This document shows positions 1 through 8,462 of a DNA stretch of 64,000 nt, piece after piece. How positions within the stretch are numbered: position 1 is the first letter of the stretch; each line of letters starts with the position of its first letter. The notes below the pieces were generated by a model that saw nothing but the letters and a program-made list of their open reading frames with translations, did not search any database and was not told where the DNA came from. Origin of the DNA: JBBRHQ01 sp963840235 (GTDB lineage: Bacteria > Actinomycetota > Thermoleophilia > Solirubrobacterales > 70-9); assembly GCA_963840235.1 (NCBI GenBank), contig CAWIYC010000009.1:1-64000 (forward strand). Direction: 5' to 3'. The position numbers and the translations under genes are program-made.

Positions 1-1
1 A

Positions 2-67
2 ATCGTCAGCGCCGTCATCGATGCCTGGAAGGCGGGTCGGGTCGAGGCTTCGGCGGTGGACCTCTGA
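2..67 (+). CDS. C-terminal fragment of an unidentified protein (5' end outside window)
   Basis: An open frame enters from the left edge and ends at a TGA at 65-67. Only about 21 residues are visible (ending AWKAGRVEASAVDL), too few to recognise a family. The same frame stays open after this stop and runs into the PIN-domain remnant, so the two may once have been neighbours, for example antitoxin and toxin. That link is a guess from position only. Confidence 0.35.
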   Translation: MVSAVIDAWKAGRVEASAVDL

Positions 68-439
68 GCCCGCAAAAGGCCTCGGGGGCGCGGCGAACGC
101 TCTCGCGCGGCGCCCGGCGCAACCGGGGGCCAACTGGTCGTAAGCGCGCAGGTCCTGGGGGAGTTCTACGTCGTTGCGACAAGGAAGCTCCCCGAGCCGG
201 TCGGTGAAGGTGAGGCCACCGAGTTCCTCCGCCAGGTCGCGCTCGGGATGCCGGTGATCGCAATCGACGCGTCGCTGATCGCAAGTGCGATCGCGATCCA
301 CCGGGAGAACGGGATCTCCTACTGGGACGGGCTGATCGTGGCCGCGGCCGCAGCAGGCGGCTGCGAGCGCTTGCTGAGCGAGGATCTGGGCGACGGTCAA
401 TCCATCGCCGGCGTCCGGGTCGAGAACCCGTTCGCCTGA
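68..439 (+). pseudogene. Truncated PIN-domain (VapC-like) toxin remnant
   Basis: Translating the frame back from the ATG at 248 gives good PIN-domain sequence from about 125 on: LVVSAQVLGEFYVVATRKL, then the C-terminal block SYWDGLIVAAA with the conserved Asp and a following SEDLGDGQ acidic stretch. The PIN fold normally begins with a metal-binding Asp in a DTNVL-type strand about 40 residues before SAQVLGEF; this is absent, and no ATG or GTG lies in frame between 68 and 248. The upstream part (RKRPRGRGERSR) looks like out-of-frame sequence. PIN proteins are usually Mg-dependent RNases of toxin-antitoxin pairs. Without the first Asp and half of the fold this copy should be inactive. It converges on the carboxylase gene. 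Confidence 0.7.
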
Positions 440-466
440 GGGCCTTGGTGCCCGCGGGAGGATCCC

Positions 467-2035
467 CTAGAGCGGGATGTTGCCGTGCTTCCGCTTCGGC
501 TGCTCGACCCGCTTGGTCTGCAGGGCTCGCAGGGCGCGGATCAGCTTGGGGCGGGTGCGGCGGGGCTCGATCACGTCGTCGATGTAGCCGCGCTCGGCCG
601 CCGAGAAGGGGTTGGCGAAGTGGGCCTTGTAGTCGTCGATCAGCTTCTGGCGGCGCTCGTCGGGGGTCGGCGAGGTCTGAAGGTCGCGGCGGTAGATGAT
701 GTTGACCGCGCCCTCGGGGCCCATCACCGCCACCTCCGCCGTGGGCCAGGCGAAGTTGAAGTCGGCCAGCATGTGCTTCGAGTTCATGACGTCGTAGGCG
801 CCGCCGTAGGCCTTGCGGGTGACCACGGTCAGCTTCGGCACGGTCGCCTCGGTGAAGGCGTAGAGCAGCTTCGCCCCGTGGCGGATGATCCCGCCCCACT
901 CCTGGCTGGTGCCGGGAAGGAACCCGGGGACGTCGGTGAAGGTGACCAGGGGGACGTTGAAGGCGTCGCAGGTGCGGACGAAGCGGGCCGCCTTCTGCGA
1001 GGAGGAGATGTCTAGGACGCCGGCGAGGTGAGCCGGCTGGTTGCCGACGATCCCGACCGGGAAGCCGTCGAGGCGGGAGAAGCCGACGACGATGTTCTTG
1101 GCCCAGTGCTCCTGGACCTCGAAGAACTCGCCGTCGTCGACTATGCGGGAGATCACCTCGCGCATGTCGTAGGGCTTGGAGGGGTCGTCGGGAACGAGCG
1201 TGTCCAGCTCGGGGTCCTCGCGCTCGGGGTCGTCGTAAGGCTCGACCCGGGGCGGCATCTCGAGATTGTTGAGCGGCAGGAAGCTCATCAGATGGCGGAC
1301 GTCCTCGAGGCATGTCTCCTCGTCCTCGGCGGCGAAGTGCGCAACCCCCGATTTCGAGTTGTGGCTCATCGCCCCGCCCAGCTCCTCGAACTCGACCTCC
1401 TCGCCGGTCACGGTCTTGATCACCTCTGGCCCGGTGATGAACATGTGCGAGGTCTCCTTGACCATGAAGATGAAGTCGGTCATCGCCGGCGAGTAGACGG
1501 CGCCGCCGGCGCAGGGCCCCATGATCAGGCTGATCTGCGGGATCACCCCCGAGCACTGGACGTTGCGGACGAAGACGTCGCCGTAGGCCCCGAGCGAGAC
1601 CACGCCCTCCTGGATCCGCGCACCGCCGGAGTCGTTGATCCCGATCACCGGCGCGCCGACCTCGGCGGCGAGGTCCATCACCTTGCACATCTTCTCCGCC
1701 ATAACCTCGCCCAGCGAGCCCCCGAAGACGGTGAAGTCCTGGCTGAAGACGAACACGGTGCGGCCGTCGATCGTGCCGTAGCCGGTGACGACCGCGTCGC
1801 CCCAGGGCCGGCGCTTCTGCATCTCGAACTCGTAGGTACGGTGGCGGACGAATGTGTCGAGCTCCTCGAAGGAGCCCGGATCGAGCAGCTTCTCGACCCG
1901 CTCGCGAGCCGTCAGCTTGCCCTTGGAGTGCTGTTTCTCCACCGCCTCCTCGGAGGCCGAGTGGACGGCCTGCTCGCGCAGCTCGGCGAGGTAGGCGAGC
2001 TTCTCCTCGTGGGTGACCGGATTGCGCTCCCGCAT
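467..2035 (-). CDS. pccB: Acyl-CoA (propionyl-CoA type) carboxylase, carboxyltransferase beta subunit
   Basis: A 522-residue protein with both halves of the biotin-dependent carboxyltransferase fold. It moves carboxyl from carboxybiotin to an acyl-CoA, most likely propionyl-CoA. Landmarks are the N-terminal KGKLTARERVEKLLD block, NDSGGARIQEG, the oxyanion-hole glycine run GPCAGGAVYSPA, DVPGFLPGTSQEW in the second half and RKAYGGAYDVM. Length matches PccB/AccD-type subunits (about 510-550). No biotin carboxylase or carrier subunit is in the window, so the alpha subunit must be encoded elsewhere. Mutase (17.3 kb) and epimerase (62.4 kb) genes in the same window favour propionyl-CoA as substrate, although acetyl-CoA or longer acyl-CoAs cannot be excluded. 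The ATG at 2035 is supported by a TAGACT box 8 nt upstream. Confidence 0.95.
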   Translation of the reverse strand: MRERNPVTHEEKLAYLAELREQAVHSASEEAVEKQHSKGKLTARERVEKLLDPGSFEELDTFVRHRTYEFEMQKRRPWGDAVVTGYGTIDGRTVFVFSQDFTVFGGSLGEVMAEKMCKVMDLAAEVGAPVIGINDSGGARIQEGVVSLGAYGDVFVRNVQCSGVIPQISLIMGPCAGGAVYSPAMTDFIFMVKETSHMFITGPEVIKTVTGEEVEFEELGGAMSHNSKSGVAHFAAEDEETCLEDVRHLMSFLPLNNLEMPPRVEPYDDPEREDPELDTLVPDDPSKPYDMREVISRIVDDGEFFEVQEHWAKNIVVGFSRLDGFPVGIVGNQPAHLAGVLDISSSQKAARFVRTCDAFNVPLVTFTDVPGFLPGTSQEWGGIIRHGAKLLYAFTEATVPKLTVVTRKAYGGAYDVMNSKHMLADFNFAWPTAEVAVMGPEGAVNIIYRRDLQTSPTPDERRQKLIDDYKAHFANPFSAAERGYIDDVIEPRRTRPKLIRALRALQTKRVEQPKRKHGNIPL

Positions 2036-2043
2036 CGGGCAAG

Positions 2044-2049
2044 AGTCTA
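2044..2049 (-). promoter_or_regulatory. Leaderless-type -10 box (TAGACT) of the carboxylase gene
   Basis: TAGACT on the minus strand, 8 nt before the ATG at 2035, leaves no room for a ribosome binding site. The same arrangement recurs across the window. No convincing -35 element is visible. Confidence 0.55.
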
Positions 2050-2057
2050 TGGCGGCG

Positions 2058-2096
2058 CTTCAGCAGTTGCTGAAAGGGCGTTCTGCGGTTCGGCCA
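2058..2096 (+). repeat. Direct repeat, copy 1 (39 bp)
   Basis: This segment matches 4016-4055 with one substitution and one single-base indel. It contains the hairpin TTCAGCA-GT-TGCTGAA. The two copies are in the same orientation and bracket the membrane-protein gene at 2100-3809. On the minus strand the copy reads like the end of the 109-residue ORF at 4018-4347 (LAEPQ...), so it may be a duplicated gene end. Confidence 0.85.
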
Positions 2097-2099
2097 GCG

Positions 2100-3809
2100 T
2101 CATGAGTCCACCTCACAAACCTCCAGCTTCCCGGAGCTCACCGAGGCGACCCAGGGTTGGGCCGCTGCATCGACCGGGAGCTCGATCCTGCCGGCCTGAC
2201 CGGGCGCGAGCGTCCCGGCCTCGATCGTGGGCTCGTCGGCAAACCGGCGCAGACTCACCGTCCCGCCCCCCTCTGCCCGAAGCACCGCTCCGCCGGGCGC
2301 CAGCTCCACCTCGCTGCCCCCGCCGGCGCATTTCCACTTCCTCCCGTCAATTGCGGTGATCGTCGGCATCACGATGCCGACGAGCGTTTCGTCGGCCGCC
2401 TTTCGGGTGTCTGGGGACGCCGCCTCGAGCGCCTCGACGGAGTAACCAAAGCCCCCGAAGCGGTCGACCGCGGCCAGGTAGTCGCCCGCCAGAGACGGGA
2501 CAAGACCTCCGCAGACGAGGGTGAGGCGGCAGGTCTGGTGCTTTCCCTCAAAGGGGACGATCGCGATGAAGTCTTTCGGGACCACCTCCCGCTCCAGCTC
2601 AATCGCCGATAGCCGCGCGCGGGCGAGGTCCGATTCAGTCCGGATCGCCCCCCCGCGTTCGCGCATCTCCCACAGATTCACCGGCAGGGCGAGCGCGACC
2701 AAACCGAATATCACAAGCAGAGCCCGGCGCGACGGGGTCGAGCCCCGGAAGCTCGCGGCGAGAACCAAGACGACCCCGATCGCCACCGGGTACGCGTAGC
2801 GGTCCAAATCCGGAGTCCGCCTTGCAAGGGGCGCCCCACTGTATGAGAGGCCTTCCGCAAACCAGAGTGCGAGAAGAAGACCGACTGCCCCCCACAGCAG
2901 CGGGGAGGACCCCCGTCGGCGCAGTCCGACGACGGCCACTGCGACGCCCACGGCGGCGATCACGCGGCCCCAACCGACGGCGACGGAGTAGAGATCGGGC
3001 CCGCGGGTGAGATCGACGCCGAGTCCGGTCAAGGCGGCCGCGGCGGCGGCAAGCGAGTCAGCAGCCCAAACGGGAGTCAGCAGGGCGTTCGTGGTCGACT
3101 GGAACCCCTGATCGAATTTGAGCGCCCACAGCCACCAAGCGCCATAGAGGGCGAGCGGGACCACGGCAACCCAGATCCTGCGTCGGTCACGCTCGGCGAG
3201 AATCCACGCTCCGGCCCCGATCGCGAAGGCTACGCCGACCGAGAACGAGAGGATCGCGGCGATCAGCAGAATGCAGGCGAGCGCGTCCCCACGCCGGCTC
3301 CGGCGGTCGAGCGCGAGGAAGGCGGCGAGGCCGGCGACGCTCGCCTGGACCCACATCGTCGTCCAGCCATTGAGAACCTCCGGCGTGGAGCCGAGGAAGA
3401 GGAGCAAGATCGCCGGCGCCAGCGCGGCCAGCGCGCCAACCCTCCGCTTGACGAGCGCGAACAGGAGCACAGCGGCCGCAGCCGCGAGGGCGATCACGAA
3501 GAGCTGAAACGGGAGATGCGCCGGCCCGAACAGACTCAGGCTCGCCTCGAAGAACAGGCGCGTAACGGCGATCAGGTGGCCGCCGAAGGGCTCGGCGATC
3601 GAATCCGGAGCGAATCCGTGGCTCTCCCCGATGTAGATCCATTCCTCGAACGTGAAAGACGCGCCTCGGGTGAGCCAGAGCGCGAGCGCAGCGTAGGCGA
3701 GCACCGCGACACCAAGCGCACGCCGCGCGAACCGCTCGGCGCCTTCCGGCTCCAGCACCCGATCCAGCGTAGTCTGAAGCCGCACTCCAACCGAAGCCGT
3801 ACCGTCCAC
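2100..3809 (-). CDS. Multi-pass membrane protein, paralogue of the 5450-7144 gene
   Basis: About 569 residues. The N-terminal two thirds hold roughly 9-11 hydrophobic helices and the last ~170 residues are an extracytoplasmic tail. It is clearly paralogous to the protein at 5450-7144: both have a GHLI motif after the first helix, RR(V/I)GALAALAP-like and LALDR blocks, YGAWWLWAL versus YAAWWLWAL, a L(T)GL turn, and a C-terminal strand pattern RFADxPTxxAGxLAP ending in V-C. The architecture resembles GT-C glycosyltransferases or other glycan-assembly membrane proteins, but I see no catalytic motif, so function stays open. I prefer GTG at 3809, because AGGAGG lies 6 nt upstream; ATG at 3824 would put that AGGAGG inside the gene. 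Confidence 0.8.
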   Translation of the reverse strand: MDGTASVGVRLQTTLDRVLEPEGAERFARRALGVAVLAYAALALWLTRGASFTFEEWIYIGESHGFAPDSIAEPFGGHLIAVTRLFFEASLSLFGPAHLPFQLFVIALAAAAAVLLFALVKRRVGALAALAPAILLLFLGSTPEVLNGWTTMWVQASVAGLAAFLALDRRSRRGDALACILLIAAILSFSVGVAFAIGAGAWILAERDRRRIWVAVVPLALYGAWWLWALKFDQGFQSTTNALLTPVWAADSLAAAAAALTGLGVDLTRGPDLYSVAVGWGRVIAAVGVAVAVVGLRRRGSSPLLWGAVGLLLALWFAEGLSYSGAPLARRTPDLDRYAYPVAIGVVLVLAASFRGSTPSRRALLVIFGLVALALPVNLWEMRERGGAIRTESDLARARLSAIELEREVVPKDFIAIVPFEGKHQTCRLTLVCGGLVPSLAGDYLAAVDRFGGFGYSVEALEAASPDTRKAADETLVGIVMPTITAIDGRKWKCAGGGSEVELAPGGAVLRAEGGGTVSLRRFADEPTIEAGTLAPGQAGRIELPVDAAAQPWVASVSSGKLEVCEVDS

Positions 3810-3824
3810 CCCTTCCCTCCTCAT

Positions 3825-4015
3825 GCAGCTGAACGCCGACCGGGGAGCCGGCTCCCTCGGCTCCGCTGAACTACCCGATCTCCTCCGGCCTTCGGTGCGA
3901 GGTCGAACCAGCAGGTCGGCACAAGTGGATTATTATCGATCGACTGCGTCCTCGTTGACCCATCGCGCCCAGCATGTGAAGCGAGGTGGAACCCTGGTGC
4001 CGAGAGCGGCCTCGT
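3825..4015. other. Intergenic region, no gene seen
   Basis: About 190 bp upstream of the minus-strand membrane-protein gene. It includes a locally AT-rich stretch near 3925-3945 (GGATTATTATCGATCG) that could hold that gene's promoter; on the minus strand AATAAT could serve as -10. I see no RNA gene. Confidence 0.4.
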
Positions 4016-4055
4016 CTTCAGGAGTTGCTGAAAGGGCGCTTCTGCGGTTCGGCCA
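4016..4055 (+). repeat. Direct repeat, copy 2 (40 bp)
   Basis: Near-identical to 2058-2096, same orientation. Here the repeat coincides with the 3' end of the minus-strand 109-residue ORF (its stop is 4018-4020), so this copy is probably the original and the one at 2.06 kb a displaced duplicate. Confidence 0.85.
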
Positions 4056-4347
4056 ACTGGTCGAGAAGCGACTCCAGGTCGGCCTCCTCCAGCCCGCCGC
4101 CGCCGTCGGCGACGATCGCCACCCTGGTGCCAAAGCCCTTCTCGGCCAGGGTCACCTCAATCCGCTCATCCTTGAGACGCGGCTCCCTGGCGACCAGCTC
4201 GGCCACCTCCAGCTCAGACTTGACGATGGTGCGCGACGCGCGGACCTCCCCCTCGGCGGAGTTGGCGTCCCGCCCGCTCTCGGAGATCGATGCGAGTGCT
4301 GACAGCGGCGGATGACGCAGCTTGGCCTGCCGGTTGAAGAGCCTCAT
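4018..4347 (-). CDS. Hypothetical protein, 109 residues
   Basis: A small ORF with a charged, plausible composition and no signal peptide: MRLFNRQAKLRHPP at the start, an acidic/basic middle, then GFGTRVAIVADGGGGLEEAD and the tail LAEPQKRPFSNS. It starts at an ATG and has codon usage compatible with coding. I do not recognise a family. The final 13 codons are duplicated, out of context, at 2058-2096. It could be an intact small protein or the 3' piece of a degraded gene. Confidence 0.45.
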   Translation of the reverse strand: MRLFNRQAKLRHPPLSALASISESGRDANSAEGEVRASRTIVKSELEVAELVAREPRLKDERIEVTLAEKGFGTRVAIVADGGGGLEEADLESLLDQLAEPQKRPFSNS

Positions 4348-4464
4348 CGAGCGCCGGATTCAACCTGTACCGCCCCGGTTCCTTCCCAACTGCCAGCTTG
4401 GGCGCATCCCTTCATCGCGGTGGATTCCCGTCGCTCGCGCTCAGAAGCGCAGAAGTGGAGCCGG

Positions 4465-4470
4465 TAGCGT
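4465..4470 (+). promoter_or_regulatory. Leaderless-type -10 box (TAGCGT) of the SGNH hydrolase gene
   Basis: TAGCGT followed by 6 nt and the ATG at 4477; no Shine-Dalgarno sequence is present between them. Confidence 0.55.
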
Positions 4471-4476
4471 GACCCC

Positions 4477-5424
4477 ATGCGGGGCAGATTCATCGCGCTC
4501 TTTCTGGCGCTGGCGGCGCTGCCTGCGGGCCACGCCCGCGGGGCCGATTGGCGCTCGGCACCGATTGTTCCCACCATAACCCGCGCGACGGCGAAGCGGA
4601 TCGGGATCCAGCTCGACGACGCCAGAGCCCATGACAACCGGGCCGGCGTGTTCGCCAAGTCCGGTGACTCGATCACCTTCTCCAGCTCGTTCCTTTACGG
4701 CACCGCCTGCGGGGAGGAAATCCTGCCACCGCGTCTCAGCTACCTGCGGTCGACGATCGACTACTTCTCGCGGGCACGGTTCCGGGCCGCCTACTCCAAT
4801 GTCTACTGCGGCGTGGCCAACTCATTCAGCCGCACGTCGTCTGCCGCCGGCGGGGGCTGGCTTGCCGACTGGGCCAACCTCCCGGGATTTCCCGCCTCCG
4901 CCTGCGGCGCGCGGGCGAGCCCGGTCAGGTGCGAGGTTCGCACCGTGCGCCCCGCGTTTGCACTGGTCGCGTTCGGGACCAACGACGCCTCCAGGCGCCG
5001 CTCGCTTCACGACTTTCGCGCCGCGATGGGCCGCGTTGTCTCGCAGTTTCGGACTCTCCACGTGATCCCGATCCTCTACACCCTGCCGCCGCGGCTCGAT
5101 GACCCGGTTGCCAATAACCTTGTCCTTGGCTACAACAGGGCCATCTTCGACCTGGCCCGCACACGGAAGCTGCTGCTGATCAACTTCTGGCGGGCCCTCC
5201 AGGGCCAGCGGTTGATCGACCGCGGCATGTGGCACGACGGCATCCATCCCAACGCCAAGGACGACGGTTTTCTCAGCTCAATCGGATGCATTCCGTTGTG
5301 CAACCCGCTCGACTTCACTCCGCAGGGGCTGCGCTACGGCTTCAACCAGCGCAACCTGATCACGCTGCGGACACTCGATCGCCTCCGGACGAGGGTGATC
5401 GCACCGCCGGGCCGCGCGGGATAG
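4477..5424 (+). CDS. Secreted SGNH/GDSL-family hydrolase
   Basis: 315 residues with an N-terminal signal peptide (FIALFLALAALPAGHARG). The SGNH blocks are recognisable: block I AKSGDSIT with the nucleophile Ser in GDS (residue ~65), block III FGTND (~165) and block V WHDGIHPN with the Asp-His pair (~250). Such enzymes hydrolyse ester bonds, often acetyl or acyl groups on polysaccharides. Two OafA-type O-acyltransferases follow 2 kb downstream, so a role in trimming acyl groups of the same surface glycan is a reasonable inference. Three cysteine pairs suggest disulfides outside the cell. Intact; the next gene begins 25 bp downstream with its own -10 box. Confidence 0.75.
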   Translation: MRGRFIALFLALAALPAGHARGADWRSAPIVPTITRATAKRIGIQLDDARAHDNRAGVFAKSGDSITFSSSFLYGTACGEEILPPRLSYLRSTIDYFSRARFRAAYSNVYCGVANSFSRTSSAAGGGWLADWANLPGFPASACGARASPVRCEVRTVRPAFALVAFGTNDASRRRSLHDFRAAMGRVVSQFRTLHVIPILYTLPPRLDDPVANNLVLGYNRAIFDLARTRKLLLINFWRALQGQRLIDRGMWHDGIHPNAKDDGFLSSIGCIPLCNPLDFTPQGLRYGFNQRNLITLRTLDRLRTRVIAPPGRAG

Positions 5425-5437
5425 CGATCCCGGCGCG

Positions 5438-5443
5438 TAGACT
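5438..5443 (+). promoter_or_regulatory. Leaderless-type -10 box (TAGACT) of the second membrane-protein gene
   Basis: TAGACT, 6 nt, then GTG at 5450. It supports that GTG as start and shows the gene can be transcribed separately from the SGNH hydrolase. Confidence 0.55.
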
Positions 5444-5449
5444 CGGAAT

Positions 5450-7144
5450 GTGACGGTGCAACCGGCCGCAGGGGAGAACCGAGGCGCGTCCAAGGTCGAT
5501 GAGCGCCTGGCATGGGCGGGGCTTGGGGTTGCGATGGCGGGCGCCGTAGTCCTCCTCCTCTACTTCGGTCGTGACACGACGTTCTCGCCCAACGAGCTGA
5601 CTTGGGTGATCCAGAGCCCAGAGATCAGTCTCAGGGATGCTCTCACCCCCTACAACGGCCACCTGATCCTGACCTCGAGGGTGCTCTACAAGGGTGTGCT
5701 GGCGACGGTCGGCAGCGACTACTTGACATTCCGGTTGCTGGTCACGGCGACGGTGCTCCTCGCCAGCGGCCTGATCTACATCTACGCGAGGCGACGGATC
5801 GGAGCCTGGGCAGCGCTCGCCCCCAGCCTCGTCCTACTCGTCTTCGGGGCCGACATCGTCCACGTCCTGGCCGGCAACGGGATCACGGTCCTTGGCGCTC
5901 TCTGCTGCGGCCTCGGCGCGTTGCTCGCCCTCGACCGGGAGGACAGGGCCGGAGACATCGCCGCCTGCATCCTGCTCTGTCTCGGTGTCGCCACCTTCAC
6001 CGTCGCCCTCGCATTCGTGGTCGGTGCCTGCGTTCTCATCCTCGCCGGAGAGGACCGCTGGCGGCGCATCTGGGTGGCGCTCGTGCCGCTCTGCCTCTAC
6101 GCGGCGTGGTGGCTGTGGGCGCTTCAGTTCCCGAGCAGCTCCGAGGGCCTGCTCACCTGGTCAAACCTGTTGCTCGCCCCCGCCTGGGCGTTCCAATCGC
6201 TTGCCGCCGCCCTCGGGGCCCTGACCGGGCTCGACTACAGCCTCACACGAGCGTCCGGCGGAGGGATCCATGCGGCCGGGACGGCGCTGGCCCTGGCGGC
6301 CGTGGTGGGCCTCGCCTGGCGGATGCGCAGGTCGATCCCGGCGGGGCTCCTGGTGGCGATCGCCACCGGCCTCGCGCTTGCGGCAATCGAGGTGACCGCC
6401 CGCGGCGCCCTCACCCCCTCGACCCCGCGCCTGCTCTATCCGGCGGCCTTCGTCGCAATCATGATCGGGGTCGAGGCCGCCCGCGGATTTCACTGGTCCC
6501 GGCGTGGGCTGGTCGTCCTCTTCCTCGTCGCAGCCGTCGGGGTAACGATCAACATTGCCTTGCTGCGGGAGAACTCCGCACTGCAGCGCCTCTTCGCGGC
6601 GGGACTGCGCCAGGACCTTGCGGGTCTCGAGCTGGCCGCAAGTGCGGCGCCCGGATTCGACCCGGGCACCGTCCTCGGAGGTCAGAGTCAGCTCGCGATC
6701 CCGTTCGCCGAAGCCTCCTTGTTGCGGAGCTCCCCCGCGCGGTCCTACTTGCAGGCGGTCCAGAGCTACGGTCGGATCGGGTTCTCGCCCGGGCAGCTCT
6801 CGCGCTTCGACACGGCATCCCGCGCGCGGGTGGATGCAGTCTTCACCTCCGCGCTCGGCTTCGCTCTCGGGCTGGTTGCACCGAAGGATGTCGGCAGGTG
6901 CAGGCGAGTCTCATCCCAGGACGGAGCCGTAACCACCTTGCCGCTGCCGGCAGTGGGTGCAGCGCTTGAGAGTGACACGGGCGTAGATGTTCTTGTTGGA
7001 CGCTTTGCCGACACGCCGACGGTCCCCGCTGGCTCGCTCGCCCCGCGAGTTCCGGCAGCTCTGGTCCCTCCGCCGGACTCGGCCCCGGGGCGCTGGCGGG
7101 TATCGGCGGCGGTGCCATTCCTGCGGGTCTGCCGACTGCGGTGA
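5450..7144 (+). CDS. Multi-pass membrane protein, paralogue of the 2100-3809 gene
   Basis: 564 residues, same architecture as the protein encoded on the opposite strand at 2100-3809: first helix, a periplasmic loop with NGHLILTSR, about nine further helices including RRIGAWAALAPSLVLLVFG and YAAWWLWALQFP, then a soluble C-terminal domain ending GRFADTPTVPAGSLAP...FLRVCRLR. The helices and loops resemble GT-C type glycan-handling membrane proteins, without an identifiable acidic catalytic motif in the first loop. The two paralogues face each other across the SGNH hydrolase, as expected from an inverted duplication. It is convergent with the acyltransferase genes (34 bp gap). Confidence 0.85.
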   Translation: MTVQPAAGENRGASKVDERLAWAGLGVAMAGAVVLLLYFGRDTTFSPNELTWVIQSPEISLRDALTPYNGHLILTSRVLYKGVLATVGSDYLTFRLLVTATVLLASGLIYIYARRRIGAWAALAPSLVLLVFGADIVHVLAGNGITVLGALCCGLGALLALDREDRAGDIAACILLCLGVATFTVALAFVVGACVLILAGEDRWRRIWVALVPLCLYAAWWLWALQFPSSSEGLLTWSNLLLAPAWAFQSLAAALGALTGLDYSLTRASGGGIHAAGTALALAAVVGLAWRMRRSIPAGLLVAIATGLALAAIEVTARGALTPSTPRLLYPAAFVAIMIGVEAARGFHWSRRGLVVLFLVAAVGVTINIALLRENSALQRLFAAGLRQDLAGLELAASAAPGFDPGTVLGGQSQLAIPFAEASLLRSSPARSYLQAVQSYGRIGFSPGQLSRFDTASRARVDAVFTSALGFALGLVAPKDVGRCRRVSSQDGAVTTLPLPAVGAALESDTGVDVLVGRFADTPTVPAGSLAPRVPAALVPPPDSAPGRWRVSAAVPFLRVCRLR

Positions 7145-7178
7145 CGAACCCGTCGGATCCGCCGAACCGCGGTCCGGT

Positions 7179-8462
7179 CTAGCTCCGGGCCGTCCGACTT
7201 GGCCCCAGCAGGTCGCTCAGCCGCCGGTACTTGAGGCGCAGGAAGGGGCGCTCCAGCAGGTAATAGCTCGCGGCGGCGCATGGGATCGAGACCGCAAGGG
7301 TGACGCCGAGGACCAGGACGAACGACCGGCCGTGCCCGTCGAGCTGGAGGGTGACCACGTAGTGCCAGAGGAAGATGCCATAGGAGATGAGCCCTATCCA
7401 AGCGACAAACCGGTTGGCGAGAATCCTCCGTGGCAGGCCCCCCTCTATTTCGCCGAAGACGGCGGGCATGACAAGCAAGGCTGCGATCAGCGCGAACCCG
7501 ACGTGACCGACAATCAGATTGCCGCGGTCGAGGAGGAACGTCGTGACCCCCGCGGTGGTCGTCGTGCGCGCGAGAAAGGGATTTGCCGGAAGCCAGAGGG
7601 CCAGCCCCAGATATAGCGCCGCAGCGAGAAGCCACGGGAGCAGGGGCCGGGAGCCGATCAGGCGGGGGATGGCGGCCGAGCGCCAATTCTCACCGACCGC
7701 GACCGAGGCAACTGCGAGTCCCATTCCCAGCGCGAACCAGAGCACGCTTCCGAGAACGCTGGCATCGATCCAGCGGCTGGAGATTGGTATCAGCTCTGTG
7801 AAGCGCAGGATCACGGAGAGGGTCGAGAGTGTCCCCAGAAACAGCAGTTCGGCCCGTAGCCAGGCGCTCGTTGCGAGACGCCTGAAGAGCCATGCGGCCA
7901 CCAGCGCGTAAAGCGGCAGGAGCGCGTAGAAGGTCACCTCGACCACCAGGCTCCAGGTCTGGGCCAGCCCGCAGTCGAGCGGAGCCCCTGCGCATCCGAG
8001 GCCGCTGTGCACGGGAAGCGTGTCGAGGATGGCGTACTGCTGCCACCAGTTGCCCTGGAACACACCGGTCAGGCCCGGAAGCAGGGTCAGGACGGTGAGG
8101 ATCAGCCAGTAGGCGGGGTAGATGCGGAGGAAGCGGCGCTTGGCGTAGTCGGTCACAGCAGGCGCGGCTGCCCCGCCCGTTCGGTGCGCGATCAAGGGCC
8201 GGTAGAGGAGGAAGCCGGAGATGACGAAGAAGATCGTTACCCCGACGTTGAGGTGCGAGAGGAAGCGGTCGGCGGTGGAGACGCCGACGGGCCCGCTGGC
8301 TGCGATGTTGGCATGAACCGCGACGACACTGAGGACCGCAATCGCCCGCAGGCCGTCGAAGAGCGGGAAGCGGGGATGATGGGGCGGCGGGGCAACCGCA
8401 TCCGGGACTGCCTCGGCACCGCCGGCCTGGATGGACGGGGCCGATTGCGGCGGATTGGCCAT
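7179..8462 (-). CDS. Acyltransferase 3 family (OafA/YrhL-like) membrane O-acyltransferase
   Basis: 427 residues with about ten hydrophobic helices. Family marks: FPLFDGLRAIAVLSVVAVHA with the catalytic-type His in the first helix, NVGVTIFFVISGFLLYRP, YAKRRFLRIYPAYW and the C-terminal YLLERPFLRLKYR. These proteins transfer acyl groups, often acetyl, to sugars or lipids at the membrane. The ATG at 8462 overlaps the TGA of the upstream paralogous gene by one base (TGATG), so the two are translationally coupled. The open frame continues far upstream of this ATG inside the neighbour's gene, but that part is out-of-frame shadow. Substrate unknown; the SGNH hydrolase and glycosyltransferases nearby suggest a surface glycan. 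Confidence 0.9.
   Translation of the reverse strand: MANPPQSAPSIQAGGAEAVPDAVAPPPHHPRFPLFDGLRAIAVLSVVAVHANIAASGPVGVSTADRFLSHLNVGVTIFFVISGFLLYRPLIAHRTGGAAAPAVTDYAKRRFLRIYPAYWLILTVLTLLPGLTGVFQGNWWQQYAILDTLPVHSGLGCAGAPLDCGLAQTWSLVVEVTFYALLPLYALVAAWLFRRLATSAWLRAELLFLGTLSTLSVILRFTELIPISSRWIDASVLGSVLWFALGMGLAVASVAVGENWRSAAIPRLIGSRPLLPWLLAAALYLGLALWLPANPFLARTTTTAGVTTFLLDRGNLIVGHVGFALIAALLVMPAVFGEIEGGLPRRILANRFVAWIGLISYGIFLWHYVVTLQLDGHGRSFVLVLGVTLAVSIPCAAASYYLLERPFLRLKYRRLSDLLGPSRTARS

Noticed and set aside
15..2042. 675-codon minus-strand open frame overlapping the carboxylase gene
   Set aside because: Arg/Pro/Gly-rich translation with no family motif; the overlapping frame is a clear carboxyltransferase. 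A GC-rich shadow.
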